A model generated the notes under the pieces. It was not told where the DNA came from, made no database searches, and saw nothing but the letters and a program-made list of their open reading frames with translations. The translations under genes were made by a program, and so were the position numbers. 64,000 nt of DNA from Zymoseptoria tritici IPO323 (taxonomy: Eukaryota > Ascomycota > Dothideomycetes > Mycosphaerellales > Mycosphaerellaceae), in the NCBI RefSeq assembly GCF_000219625.1, contig NC_018207.1, positions 1,054,001 through 1,118,000 on the forward strand, written 5' to 3'. Below, in pieces: positions 54,424 to 64,000 of the stretch (position 1 is its first letter; each line of letters starts with the position of its first letter).

Positions 54424-55208
54424 TCAATCAGCCCACCTGGCATCCAGAGAGATCAATGCTGGTCTCAGACGCCAGATTGCGGTATACACCTGCTCGTACT
54501 CGGCCCCTTTCAGATCCTGTACCATGTCGAAAAGTGCTTGAACAATGTTCTTCTCCGGGTTCTTACACTCCGGGCGATGCGGCGGCCTGAACTCGTGCCG
54601 GTTGACATGATTCCACTCCAGCCATTTGACCAGATTGCGCCATGATGGCACCCGATCTACCGCAACTCTCCACAGTAGACCCGTGAGGCGAACGCCTGTG
54701 ATCTTAACGCTGCAGCAGAATTTCCACAACGTGCTGGTACTGTAGCTGCGCACTGAGATGATGAACTTGTTCGAGTTGTAGCTGAGACGGTCTTTAGTCG
54801 TGATATTCATTGATGAAGTTCGCCAAGGCTTTCTTACAAGAGTTTGAGAGCATCTGCACGAGCTTCTCTGCAGGTTTGCAGTAGCGGTGGGCGGTGATAG
54901 CCAGTCTCGTTGACGGTGACGCGATGGTTCTCGGACGTGACCACAAGCTCGTATATCAGGGTTCTCAGCTCTGGCGGCAGATTGAGCAGAGGTGAATTTT
55001 GCGTGGTACGAGGCGCTGAAGGAGCGTGCATAGTATCATCTTGCTCCTGTACCACAGTTGCTGCTTGAGTGACTGCTCGCATGCCGAGGCCAAGTCGCGC
55101 GATCGCCATGTGCCGGAGGTGTCGAGATACCGGACGTGTGATTCCTGCCGTCGCCTCGGCTGGTGATGCTTGTCCTGCTGCGGGCATCATCAATGGCGGC
55201 TCCATCAT
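54424..55208 (-). CDS. LPPELR-family tandem paralogue 4, 242 aa
   Basis: Exons complement 55208-54838 and 54781-54424, 56-bp intron (GTAAGA donor, CTCAG acceptor), phase 2. The first 70 residues are unlike the other copies (Met/Pro/Ala-rich, then MAIARLGLGMRAVTQAATVV). Core: LLNLPPELRTLIYELVV at about 74-90 and ETGYHRPPLLQTCREARADAL. Exon 2 starts FYNSNKFIISVRSYSTSTLW, with the Trp core SWRNLVKWLEWNHVNRHEF, the helix EKNIVQALFDMVQDLKG and the end LRPALISLDARWAD. Alternative starts at 55205, 55190 or 55187 change only the first few residues. Confidence 0.78.
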
Positions 55209-55630
55209 GATTGCGCAGATGAGGTGTCACCCGTTGGTGTCGTGGTGATGAAAGTGAAGTGGTGATCCGGGAGGAGATGAAGTTGCAGATAGGGTGAAAA
55301 GTCGAGGTAGGAACAGCGTCGCGACTCGCGATGAAGGAGCAAAGCCGCAGCTGCCCTGACTTTCCTGCCTCACTGACCTCACCTCCGGAACTGCGAACGT
55401 CTGTCAGATTTGTGAGGTGAATTGCACCATTCCGTCGCCGTTATATGCACGGTCGATGGACTTGAGGTTGTGGATAAGACAAGATGGAATAGAAAGTACT
55501 TACTCGCTTCATCTCCTCGAGAGGACACTCTACTCCAAATGATCGACAAAAGAAACGCAGCAACAAAATCACTTACTCTCTCCAAACCCGCCGCAAACTC
55601 CCGCTACACCCTTTCCAATCCCTTCAACCC
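55209..55630. other. Spacer between array genes 4 and 5
   Basis: About 420 bp; no feature recognised beyond the flanks of both genes. Confidence 0.35.
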
Positions 55631-56522
55631 TCATTCCTCTCTCGGCGCCCATTTGATATCAAGAGCAATAAGCGCCGGGAACATAGCAAACAGCAACCCT
55701 CTCAACAACTCCCATTCCTGTCCCCTCATCTTCTTCGCCATGGCGAACATTCCCATAAATGCCGGCTCGTCCTTCCTCTGCTTCTTATTTGACGGACTCC
55801 AATTCTGCGCTTTTGGCCGCAAAGAGTGCTTACCCGAATGATACGACTCCAACCACTTTAGCAGGTTCTTCCAGTTGGGCAACCCGCTGATCTCGACTTG
55901 GAATTGCATACCCGTGCGCCGGATTCCCATACCTTCCTTGAGATTCTTGTGGAAGTGACGGATATTGTCGTCGGAGAAGTCGGGTGCTGCGATGATGAAG
56001 GTTCGGGAGTGGTAGCTGGAAATTCATTGTCAGACTGAGAATTGATGAGGGGAGCTTTGTGTCGGGATGCTAGACACACAAGAGTTTGAGTGCATCATGG
56101 CGGACTTCCCGACTGACTGAGACGAGGGGTGGACGTTTGTAGCCGTTTGAGTCGACTTTCACGAGTTCGAAGTCGACTGTCACAGGTGCTTTCCGACCTT
56201 TCCTCTTGGGCTTGACGGGCAATTTGGGCGTGTTCAGCACCAGGTCGTAGATTGCCGTTCTGAGTTCTGGAGGGAGGTCGAGGAGGCGGGAGTGTTGGAC
56301 AATGGGAGCTGGTATAGCTGTTGGTCTGGTGGGTTGCTGCATAGTGGTGGATGGTGGCATTTGCTGAGAGAGGTGGCGGTAGTCTTGGGGAGTCCGAGCT
56401 GGTACAGCTGTGTTGCTGTTGAGGTCTGTCATGATTGTGGGTGTTGACGCTTGCTGAGAGAGCTGGTGGTCATGTTGCTCAATGGTCGCTCCTTGACCTA
56501 CAAAGTTGGTGGACCGTTCCAT
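55631..56522 (-). CDS. LPPELR-family tandem paralogue 5, 275 aa
   Basis: Exons complement 56522-56080 and 56015-55631, 64-bp intron (GTGTGT donor, TCCAG acceptor), phase 2 at the same codon as the other four. Core LLDLPPELRTAIYDLVL at about 80-96. A unique insertion of about 20 residues, rich in Lys and Arg (PVKPKRKGRKAPV), separates it from DSNGYKRPPLVSVSREVRHDAL and looks like a nuclear-localisation or nucleic-acid-binding patch. Exon 2: FYHSRTFIIAAPDFSDD, core NWKNLLKWLESYHSGKH, end MFPALIALDIKWAPREE. The N-terminus contains an in-frame 90-bp tandem duplication. Confidence 0.8.
56306..56485. repeat. Two imperfect 90-bp tandem copies inside array gene 5
   Basis: GAGCTGGTATAGCTG at 56306 and GAGCTGGTACAGCTG at 56396 are exactly 90 bp apart, as are the two TTGCTGAGAG words at 56361 and 56451. 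The period equals 30 codons, so the duplication is in frame; it doubles a LSQQ-containing segment of the disordered N-terminus. Confidence 0.65.
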
Positions 56523-58031
56523 GGTGGAGTTGTTCTTGCTCTGGCTGAGAGTGGTGGTGATGGTGTTGAGAAGTTCGAAGTGTGCATCGAAGGAGATATG
56601 AGAACAGCTCTGCGAGCTTTCAGCTTACCGCGTTGATCCGTGATGCTCAAGTGAATCCCCAACGAACGTGATCAGCAGGCTTCCGCACATGATAAAAACG
56701 CTACAGTCGTCAATCTCAGTCACACATCTGACAGTCCTACTCCAATACTATCACGGACGACATCCAAGCACGAACTGCACCCATGGAAACCTCAATCACG
56801 ACATCGCTCGTAGCACCACCTCCGCTCCGGACCCGCACGTTCCGGCACGCCGGGGCATCGTAGCCATGACAATGCGCGCATCGAGAGCATCAACATGAAG
56901 TCAGGGCATTGGAAGGACAGAGTTTGAGGCCTGCGGGTTGGTGCCTTATGTTGCACTGCCACGATGTTGTCGATGGTGTTGTGTTGAGAGAGGAGATGCG
57001 GTGGTGTTGGAAGTGGAAGCGTTGGAGATCGGGTAAAGTTCGGTAGTGCTGTCTCGAACAAGTAGGACATCCCAGATCCCAATTTCAGCACCAACTCTCG
57101 TTCGCAAGGACATCGCTTCGAAGGAACTCGCGGACATGCAAGGATGATCTGCAATAGACTTTTTCGCGTCTTCGAGATTCGTCCGGGGAGGATGCAGAAT
57201 GGGAGATGTGGCTTTCGCGGCAACAACGTTGCTGTTTCTTGGCGTTTCGAGTTATATTTAGACCTGGGGCCAAGAGACGATAGCAGGTCACGTTTCTTCT
57301 TATCGGCTTCGGTTAGTTCTATCGTAGGACGTCTTCTCGCTTTCTTCACCGGTTTGATGTCCGCTTTTGTTTGATCGTGTACCTTAGCATATGATGAAGA
57401 GGCTGAACTGCGCTAATTGCATAGCCAACGCTATGACATGACATGGAATCCATCCCTTCGATCCACCTTCACAAATCAAACAATACCTCGATCATCCATC
57501 TCATCCACGAGCATCCCCACACCGTCACCTCTCACGTTTCGAAGCTTACCTGAACCATACAAACGTCGACCTTCTTTCGACTGCGCCTCCCCAGAACACC
57601 CCCGACACCTTGCCTGACGTTCGAGGTACCCGTTCCGTTCGCCGGATCATCCTCCAGCACTTCCCAAACCACTGGCCCGCGTCACGTCACATGTGGTGGT
57701 CAGGTCAGGCAGGCTAAGGTACTTTGGTCGACTGAACAGCGCATTTGCCCTACGAGTCCACTACGACCGCCCGCGCTATTCCCTGGCTCGGCTGGATTGA
57801 CGTCGCACCCTGGAAGTGCATCCTTCGCCGCACAGCTCGCCATTCCGGACATCCCAACTTCACGGATTGGCTGTCTAGCGCCCGCGCTGGACATCTTCTT
57901 CTACTGCTGCATGCCCAAGACCTGACTACCTCATACCCGGTCGCGCGCTTACGACGTCCCTCTTTCTTGTCTTGCTGCTGCACTACCCGTTCCCAAGATA
58001 GCAGCATCTAACCCCACCGGCGCACCGCACC
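56523..58031. other. Intergenic, 1.5 kb, array gene 5 to CRZ1
   Basis: Contains a 185-codon minus-strand frame (56792-57349) starting MKKARRRPTIELTEADKKK but with no family features and no LPPELR core, so it is not called as a sixth paralogue. The plus-strand part before 58032 is the CRZ1 promoter and a long leader. No RIP signature. Confidence 0.4.
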
Positions 58032-60420
58032 ATGGACTCTGTCAATCGCGGTCGCTCGCTCTCTGCGCAATCGAACCATTTAAGGCACTCCACCTCCGCC
58101 TCGCCGCATCCCGATCCCGTCTCACCCTTCTCCAATAATGACAACTCCTTCGCCGGCTTGAACCAACACGCGACCAACGGCGCATTCGGAGACGCGACCT
58201 TTACCCAGGACTTCTCCCAACAGGCGCAATACTCTATGCAACCTGCATTCACCGGCAATACCTTTGAATCGCAAAGCAATAACCTTGCAGATAGCAGCTT
58301 CCTACAAGGGCAGCAGACCTTCCAGAACGTCTCCTCCAACCAGATCGACAACTCCTTCCCCTCCTTCGACTTGAACCAGAACAACTTCAATCAACCCGCA
58401 TCACTCGACCCAACTCTCCTCGACTTCAACACGAATACGCTCGACCTGCTGCAGACGCAAAATCTAAATCAGAACCACAACAACAACCTCGATCCAATGG
58501 CGGCCACAATGCAGTCACACTCGTCCACGCCTCCCCACCTCTTTGCGAATGGCCGGCGAACATCTGGTACACCAAGCCCAGCTGGCTCACCTGGCTTCCA
58601 GCAGGCGAACATGAACTTTGGGAACGGCATGAATGGGAACGGCATGAACGGGAATGGCATGAACAGGCCGAGGAATGCGTCAGAGTCGCTAGACCCTTCA
58701 AGTGCACTGTTTCCACCACAAGGACAAAATGAGTGGGTGGGCATGGGAGGATACCGATCACACAAGAGGACACCTTCGGACAATCTCTCAGACATCTCGT
58801 CAAATCATGCGTCGCCTTATATGGGCACGCTGGACAACTTTGACATTGCAGGATCGCATTCTTCACCCATGTTGAGCGCACACCAGGATCCAACATTCAA
58901 CGATGGACTCGGTTTGCAACAATTCAGCTTGAACGACAATTCACAATTCAGCCCTGGCCACAGTCCTGGACCTTCACCACACATCATGCCTCAACCGCAA
59001 CACGCTCTTCCAGCATTTACAGCAGAGAACAATTTCGGTCTGAGTCAGAATTTGAGCGTGTTCAATAACAGTCAGCAACAGCAAAATGGGTTGGAGATGT
59101 TCCCAGGTCTCGGCCAGGATCCCTTTCCTTCGATGAATACGCAGGGGTCGAGTCCTGCGGATCCGAATTTTGACGGTCATATGAGCCCGCCAGAGATCAA
59201 CATTGTACATGCGCCGCCTACGAAAGTGGAGGACATCGTGGGTGCACATCGCTCACAAGATGCGCTGAGTCCACCGTTGAGGAGTGAGTTGACTGAACTG
59301 TATTGAGAGAACTCATACTAACACTCTCCCAGCAACAAATCGCCAGCGAGCAAAATCCGACTCTCACGCTGGAGCACGCTCCCCATCTCCAGCACTCAGT
59401 TCTGTTCGCGGTCGCTCTCCATCATTACAACATTCCAACACAGAAAACCTCTCCCCCTTCGACAACACTTCCGCACGCTCCTCCCGCTCCGCATCACCAG
59501 CTTCTCCTCGCGGCCGACCGGCCCAACCGAATCGTGCCCGTTCCGCCTCCAACGCCTCAGACACCAACGACCGCGGCTACATTCTCGACCTCGCCGATCC
59601 CGCCCGAACGCCCTCTACCGGCGGCGAAGGTTCCAAACGACAACAAAAACACCCCGCCACATTCCAATGCACTCTCTGTCCAAAACGCTTCACCCGCGCC
59701 TATAACCTCCGTTCCCACCTCCGCACCCACACCGACGAACGACCCTTTGTCTGCACCGTCTGCGGCAAAGCCTTCGCACGGCAACACGACCGCAAGCGTC
59801 ACGAGGGTCTCCACTCCGGCGAGAAGAAATTCGTCTGCCGCGGCGTGCTGCAGGGTGGTTCATCATGGGGTTGCGGCCGCCGCTTCGCCCGCGCCGATGC
59901 TCTCGGTCGACATTTCCGCTCCGAAGCAGGGCGGGTGTGTATCAAACCCCTCCTCGACGAGGAAGCGGCCGACCGACAAAAAGCGTGGATGGAAGAACAA
60001 CAGCAGGCGCAAATGGCCGCAGGCCTCATGCCTCCTCAAGGCGGTCAACAACCCATGCTCGCGCCACAGCAGGATTTCATGCTCGGAGGAGGAGGTGCAG
60101 GAGGAGGGGGAGCGAATTTCTTGCCTGCCGCACTGTTGGCGCAGTATCCTGCTCTGGCGGGGATTGATTGGAATAGTATTCCCACTGGTCCCCCGCCGAT
60201 GGAGGAGGATGAGATTTCGGGCAGGAGCTCGTTTGATGCGGGGGCGAGTAGTGGTGGGGAAGGATTATATGATGAGTTGAGTGAAGGGGAGGTGAATATG
60301 GGAGGTATGAATGGGTTGAATCATGGTGGTGGCGGGGGGATGGGTGGACAGCAGGGACAGGGAGTAGGGTATTTGGGGAATCAGGCGGGGGATTATTTGA
60401 GTGACTTTGAGGGGCGGTGA
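58032..60420 (+). CDS. CRZ1: Calcineurin-responsive C2H2 transcription factor
   Basis: Zinc-finger factor that calcineurin dephosphorylates when cytosolic calcium rises, after which it enters the nucleus and activates stress and cell-wall genes. Exons 58032-59283 and 59333-60420, 49-bp intron, 779 aa. The N-terminal 500 residues are Asn, Gln and Ser-rich, with [13 protein letters not shown] repeats. Just before the splice, [12 protein letters not shown] contains PEINIV, a good PxIxIT-type calcineurin-docking motif. After the splice come Ser/Pro-rich regulatory sites, then fingers [19 protein letters not shown] and [19 protein letters not shown], and a third, longer finger ([26 protein letters not shown]). 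A Gly-rich, acidic tail follows. Family match is strong. Confidence 0.9.
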
Positions 60421-60874
60421 GGGTGATGAGGTGAGAGATGAAAGATGACGGCTGTGACGGATAGATGGACTCTGAGATATTGGCTTTGGGACTTGCTTGC
60501 TGCATTTTGAGTTGATTAGTTCTATATACCCCTTCTGAAATGCGGGCTTGCAATTTTTTTCCTTGCTTGGTTCTTGGAGGGGCAGTATACTACCATAGGC
60601 ATTCAGGCTGTTAATGCGAGGTCGATATACAAGCGCTTAAGATAATAAGAGAAGTGAATGGCTGCTTGCGTCTCTGACAGAGTAGGGCCTGAGGCCAACA
60701 TGCTGTCGATCAAGGTAGAACTAAGCCGGCGATGAGGGGTCAGCTGGTCCTCCACATCCCGCTTGCAATGTCGTACATCACTTCGCGTTGCTCAAACAAC
60801 TCAGCTCCCCTCTTCAATCAGTCTACACTCTGAGCAGATTCGTCCAGCCCAATCACTCTCAACCCTCAATCGCA
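60421..60874. other. Intergenic, CRZ1 to short-chain dehydrogenase
   Basis: About 450 bp. No feature recognised. Confidence 0.35.
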
Positions 60875-61899
60875 ATGTCTCGCCCAGGAAATAGCAGAGG
60901 CATGTCCTCGACCAACATTCCCAACACTGGAGGCCGTGTGCTCGAGCGAAAGTTGGCCATCGTCACAGTGAGCTTCCATCTCAATGGCTCTCGACCTACC
61001 CATCGCTGACACCTTCTCAGGGCGCCTCCCGCGGCATCGGCGCCGCCATCTGCGAGAACCTCGCCAGCAAAGGCTGCAGTCTGATCATGAACTACACCTC
61101 CGACGACTCCGCCAAAATCACAGGAGAACTCGCCAAGTCCCTCGAAGAAAAACACTCCATCACCTGCCTCCCCGTGCAAGCCGATCTAGGTTCCGAGACC
61201 GGTCCAGCGCATATCCTCGCCATCGCAAAGTCTCACCTCGCACATCCCAAGTCCAATAAACTCCAAGTCGACATCATCATCAACAACGCCGGGGTGGCAT
61301 CCAAGTCCCGTCTGGAAGACTGCACGATTGAAGAATTCACCCGTCTTTATAGCGTGAATGTCCGCGGTCCTCTGCTCTTGCTACAAGCTGCTTTGCCTTA
61401 CCTCCCCACCGACCGCAGTGGGCGAATCGTGAACGTCAGCTCCGTCTCCTCGGCGCTGGGTTTCGAGGAAGACGCCATGTACGGCGGCACGAAAGCGGCG
61501 CTGGAAGCGATGACTCGAACATGGGCACGCGAACTCGCGGAGAGAGCGACTGTCAACGCGGTGAATCCGGGACCAGTGGCGACGGATATGTACGCCAAGA
61601 CGACGAAGGAGTTTCAAGGGAAGATGGCCGGGTGGACGAGGAATGCTCCCCTCGCGGCGATTCGGCCGGATGTGGATCGTCAGGATTTGGTGGAGAATGC
61701 AGAGTTGGCGGGTGGGAGGCCGGTGAGTTTGAGCATTCTTCTAGACTCACTCTTGGCCGAGAAAGTAGCATACTGACCACGACGACAGGCATACGACTAC
61801 GAAATCGCCGGCATCGTGGCAATGCTCTGCACTCCCGACGCAGCTTGGTGCACTGGAAGCACCGTCTGCGCGAACGGAGGCTTCAAGTTCAGCACTTGA
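60875..61899 (+). CDS. Short-chain dehydrogenase/reductase, 301 aa
   Basis: NAD(P)-dependent oxidoreductase of the classical SDR family. Three exons, 60875-60967, 61021-61722 and 61789-61899, introns of 53 and 66 bp, phase 0 at both joins. The cofactor loop TGASRGIG is completed by the first splice. Then come IIINNAGVAS, the catalytic Ser region IVNVSSVSSALGF, and the YxxxK pair in MYGGTKAALEAM, followed by NAVNPGPVATDM. The last exon supplies the usual C-terminus CTGSTVCANGGFKF. It resembles fungal 3-oxoacyl-reductase-like SDRs. Substrate unknown; no biosynthetic cluster surrounds it. Confidence 0.88.
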
Positions 61900-61941
61900 T
61901 TCACCTTCTCCATCACCAAAAATGTACGCAAGACAACCCAA

Positions 61942-62166
61942 TAGTGATACATCACATATCATACAACCAAAACCAATCCAAGCACTGCTCTGCAACCCGA
62001 ACCTTCGTCCAAAACCGCCCAACGACCCCACGCCCACCCCCATCTAACATACTAGTGATACAACACACATCATACAGCCGAGCCCAATCCAAGCAACTAC
62101 TCTACAACCCTACTCCACCGTCCAAGTTCCCATCCATTACCCCACCTCCCACCCCCACCTAACAAA
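61942..62166. repeat. Two-copy imperfect tandem repeat, 111-bp period
   Basis: Copy 1 begins TAGTGATACATCACATATCA at 61942 and copy 2 begins TAGTGATACAACACACATCA at 62053. Both continue with CATACA.CC...CCAATCCAAGCA, CTCT.CAACCC and end in a pyrimidine-rich CCCACCCCC.TCTAAC-type tail. The unit lies between the convergent stops of the SDR and the last gene, so it is in their overlapping 3' flanks. Confidence 0.7.
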
Positions 62167-62205
62167 CCCCACACCCCTCTACTCCAGTCCACAATACCTC
62201 CGATA

Positions 62206-64000
62206 CTATCTAGCATGATACTCCGCCCCCCTCTCCTTCCCCCTCTCCTTCCTCACTCCCAACGACAAACCCCTCTCCTCCTCCTCCTCCTCCGCACCAT
62301 CCAACTGCCCCAATCCCACTCCCACATGCTTCACCTCCCCAACCCCAAACTCCACCGCCTCCGCCACGCCCGGCGGCTCATCCTCCTCCTCATCCTCCTC
62401 ATCCCCATCATCCCCACTATCATCCTCACTCCTCTTCACCAACCCCCTCAACCCACCCCATCCAAAAACCCCACTCTCCCCCGTCCCGGGCCTCTTGACC
62501 TCAAACACACTCCCACCCCTCCCGCTCCAGCTTCCGATTTCGCCTCCAATCGTACTCAAATCGACTCCGACGCCCCAGGCTGAGTCCGTTCTTTCTTCTT
62601 CCTCTTTGTCAAGTCGTTCGTCGACTTCTTTTAGAAATTTCCCTATTCCTGTTGCACCGGCGGTGGTTTGAGCTTCGGTGGGAGCAACGCTCAACATCTC
62701 CAATTCAGGATGTGCCAATGCGCCCGTCGCGGCGGAGACGGAGGTGCGGCGGTTGGTTCCGCGGAAGGTGGTGGAGGTGGTGAGGAGAGAGGTGTAGTAC
62801 CGGGTGAAGCGGGTGAGGGCGGGTGGGGGTGTGAGGAAGGACTTGGATTTTGATGGGGTGTGAGTATGTCCTTTGGAGGGTTGTTTGGCTGCTGACGCCG
62901 ATTTTGTCTTTGTGTCGAAGCCGATATCCGCGTCGGTGGTGGACTTCGACTTGGAATGCGTGTGTGCTGGGTGTTTGCTGCTCACTGAGCGGCGTTTTTG
63001 AAGGGGGAAGAGGAAAGCTGGGAGTTTTGCTGTGCGGGGTGGTTCTTCTTCACCTTCTGCTGCTCTGTTCTTGGCGCTTTCAGGTGGGAGTTGCGGTCCG
63101 AACACCTCGCCCTGAGGTGCTGTACCTGACCGCACCCTGCGTCCACCGACACTAGTCTCCCTTGTGCCAGCCTCCATCTTCCTCGCCGCCTCTACAGCAA
63201 AGTCCCTGGCGCTCATAGCGTCCTTCTTCCCGGCGCTGCCACACCTCTCTCCTCTCGTGTGCGAAGCGAACACCGTCCAAGTTTGGGAGTCGGAGAAGAT
63301 CTTGCTAGACCTCTTCTCTTCCTCTCCTCCTGTTTCCGCTGAGACATCGACATCTCCTTTCGACTGCCCAAATTCACCAGGCGCGATTCCAGACTTGAAA
63401 GACGACGCAGTACCCATTGTCCCGACTGTCGAAGCCCTGGGCCGCTGAGAAGGAGAAGGAGTCGTACCGCCCGTAGCAATGCCATGTTTCGAAGCCGAAC
63501 GAAACAGCGCTTTTTGACGTTCATGCTTCTCGATCGCGAGGGCCATGAGTTGGTCATCGCCGTTCGTTGGGAGGAGAGCTTGTCTCCGAACTCTCGTCGG
63601 CTTGAGAGGCGGGATTGGAGGGGCGGAAGAGCCGTCGAGGGTTGCTGATGGATGGACATGAGCGGAGACGGAGCGCCTGAGGCTGAGCGGCTGGATGCTT
63701 GATGGTTTGGTGGAGGTGTAGGCGTTATGGGTACGCTTGTGGCTGAAGGTCCTGGTGGGCGTGGTCGCTTGGATGGGCGTGTAGGCGATGTTTGTGGTGG
63801 AGGGGGAGCGTTTGTGGCTGCGTCGCCTGGTGGGTGTCGTTGGTAGGATGGGTGTAATGGGTCGGTACGCGGTGAGGCTGTCGGTGGAGGGATTGTGGGA
63901 GTAGAGGCTGCTGGTTTCTCGTCTGATTTCGCGGAGGAATTTGGAGCTGGTGGAGAGGGGTGTCAGATTTTTGACAATCTTTCTTGAGAATGGATGTAGG
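62206..64000 (-). CDS. Hypothetical Ser/Pro-rich protein with acidic tail (5' end beyond window)
   Basis: An uninterrupted minus-strand frame of about 598 codons, open to the window edge, so the N-terminus is missing. The internal ATG at 63546 is not the start, because coding-like sequence (LPPTRVRR-type basic stretch, then LLPTNGDDQLMALAIEKHERQ) continues upstream without a stop. The visible part has basic, Ser/Thr-rich sequence, KHERQKALFRSASKHG, many SP/TP sites, a short folded-looking segment (PPPALTRFTRYYTSLLTTST) and a C-terminal acidic run (DGDEEDEEEDEPPG, GAEEEEEERG). Near 63690-63830 the frame contains two copies of a SHKR..AYTP-like unit. No domain recognised; it is probably a disordered signalling or cytoskeletal protein. 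Confidence 0.65.
   Translation of the reverse strand, partial: LHPFSRKIVKNLTPLSTSSKFLREIRRETSSLYSHNPSTDSLTAYRPITPILPTTPTRRRSHKRSPSTTNIAYTPIQATTPTRTFSHKRTHNAYTSTKPSSIQPLSLRRSVSAHVHPSATLDGSSAPPIPPLKPTRVRRQALLPTNGDDQLMALAIEKHERQKALFRSASKHGIATGGTTPSPSQRPRASTVGTMGTASSFKSGIAPGEFGQSKGDVDVSAETGGEEEKRSSKIFSDSQTWTVFASHTRGERCGSAGKKDAMSARDFAVEAARKMEAGTRETSVGGRRVRSGTAPQGEVFGPQLPPESAKNRAAEGEEEPPRTAKLPAFLFPLQKRRSVSSKHPAHTHSKSKSTTDADIGFDTKTKSASAAKQPSKGHTHTPSKSKSFLTPPPALTRFTRYYTSLLTTSTTFRGTNRRTSVSAATGALAHPELEMLSVAPTEAQTTAGATGIGKFLKEVDERLDKEEEERTDSAWGVGVDLSTIGGEIGSWSGRGGSVFEVKRPGTGESGVFGWGGLRGLVKRSEDDSGDDGDEEDEEEDEPPGVAEAVEFGVGEVKHVGVGLGQLDGAEEEEEERGLSLGVRKERGKERGAEYHAR
63690..63830. repeat. Imperfect in-frame tandem duplication in the partial gene
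   Basis: The minus-strand frame reads TTPTRRRSHKRSPSTTNIAY and then TTPTRTFSHKRTHNAYTS, two adjacent copies of a basic Ser/Thr unit of roughly 20-22 codons. At DNA level GTTTGTGGCTGCGTCGCCTG and GCTTGTGGCTGAAGGTCCTG match across the copies. Confidence 0.6.

Noticed and set aside
56792..57349. Possible sixth member of the LPPELR array
   Set aside because: The frame has none of the core or C-terminal signature words; no matching exon was found on either strand nearby.

Overview
This window comes from a filamentous ascomycete nuclear genome, most likely a Dothideomycete. Genes are dense and sit on both strands. Introns are short (about 45-130 bp) with GT..AG ends, and the gene content is typically fungal (MED5, RUD3, CRZ1, GH76, an MHYT-domain sensor). 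One repeat block carries the mark of repeat-induced point mutation (RIP): CpA/TpG is almost absent and TpA is greatly enriched. The genus is an inference and cannot be read from the sequence alone.

Layout. 1-8.0 kb: 3' part-missing MHYT sensor gene, an unrecognised protein, and MED5 of Mediator. 8.5-12.8 kb: a CHY/RING ubiquitin ligase and HEM2 (haem synthesis). 13.5-13.8 kb: a small secreted cysteine-rich protein, a possible effector. 14.6-21.6 kb: a hypothetical protein, a divergent Hsp70-like ATPase and LST8 (TOR complexes). 22.2-26.9 kb: a hypothetical protein, the Golgi protein RUD3 and guanylate kinase. 27.1-31.1 kb: a TA-rich block with no open frames. It is a 3570-bp PIF/Harbinger DNA transposon with 37-bp inverted ends and a TTA target duplication, followed by a second mutated stretch ending in a 248-bp fold-back. 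31.6-49 kb: housekeeping and transport genes (ELP1, COX8, an EamA transporter, a thioesterase, a GH76 mannanase, a sugar/inositol transporter, an FAD oxidoreductase, a small membrane protein). 49-50 kb: an ER J-protein. 50.4-56.5 kb: five paralogous genes in tandem on the minus strand. 58-64 kb: CRZ1, a short-chain dehydrogenase and a hypothetical gene running off the window.

The two most unusual parts are the five-gene array and the transposon. The array proteins share an LPPELR-type motif, an intron at exactly the same codon and phase, and a C-terminal RP.LI.LD.RWA signature, but have unrelated N-termini. In the transposon all three catalytic residues of the transposase were destroyed by G-to-A changes while the reading frame was never shifted.

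Most genes act independently (Mediator, Elongator, TORC, haem, respiration, Golgi, calcineurin signalling). There is no convincing metabolic cluster. Several pairs share divergent promoters (561-aa protein/MED5, 614-aa protein/Hsp70-like, membrane protein/J-protein, EamA transporter/thioesterase, MFS/FAD oxidoreductase). Exon coordinates were placed by eye from splice signals and checked for reading phase; transcript data were not available.
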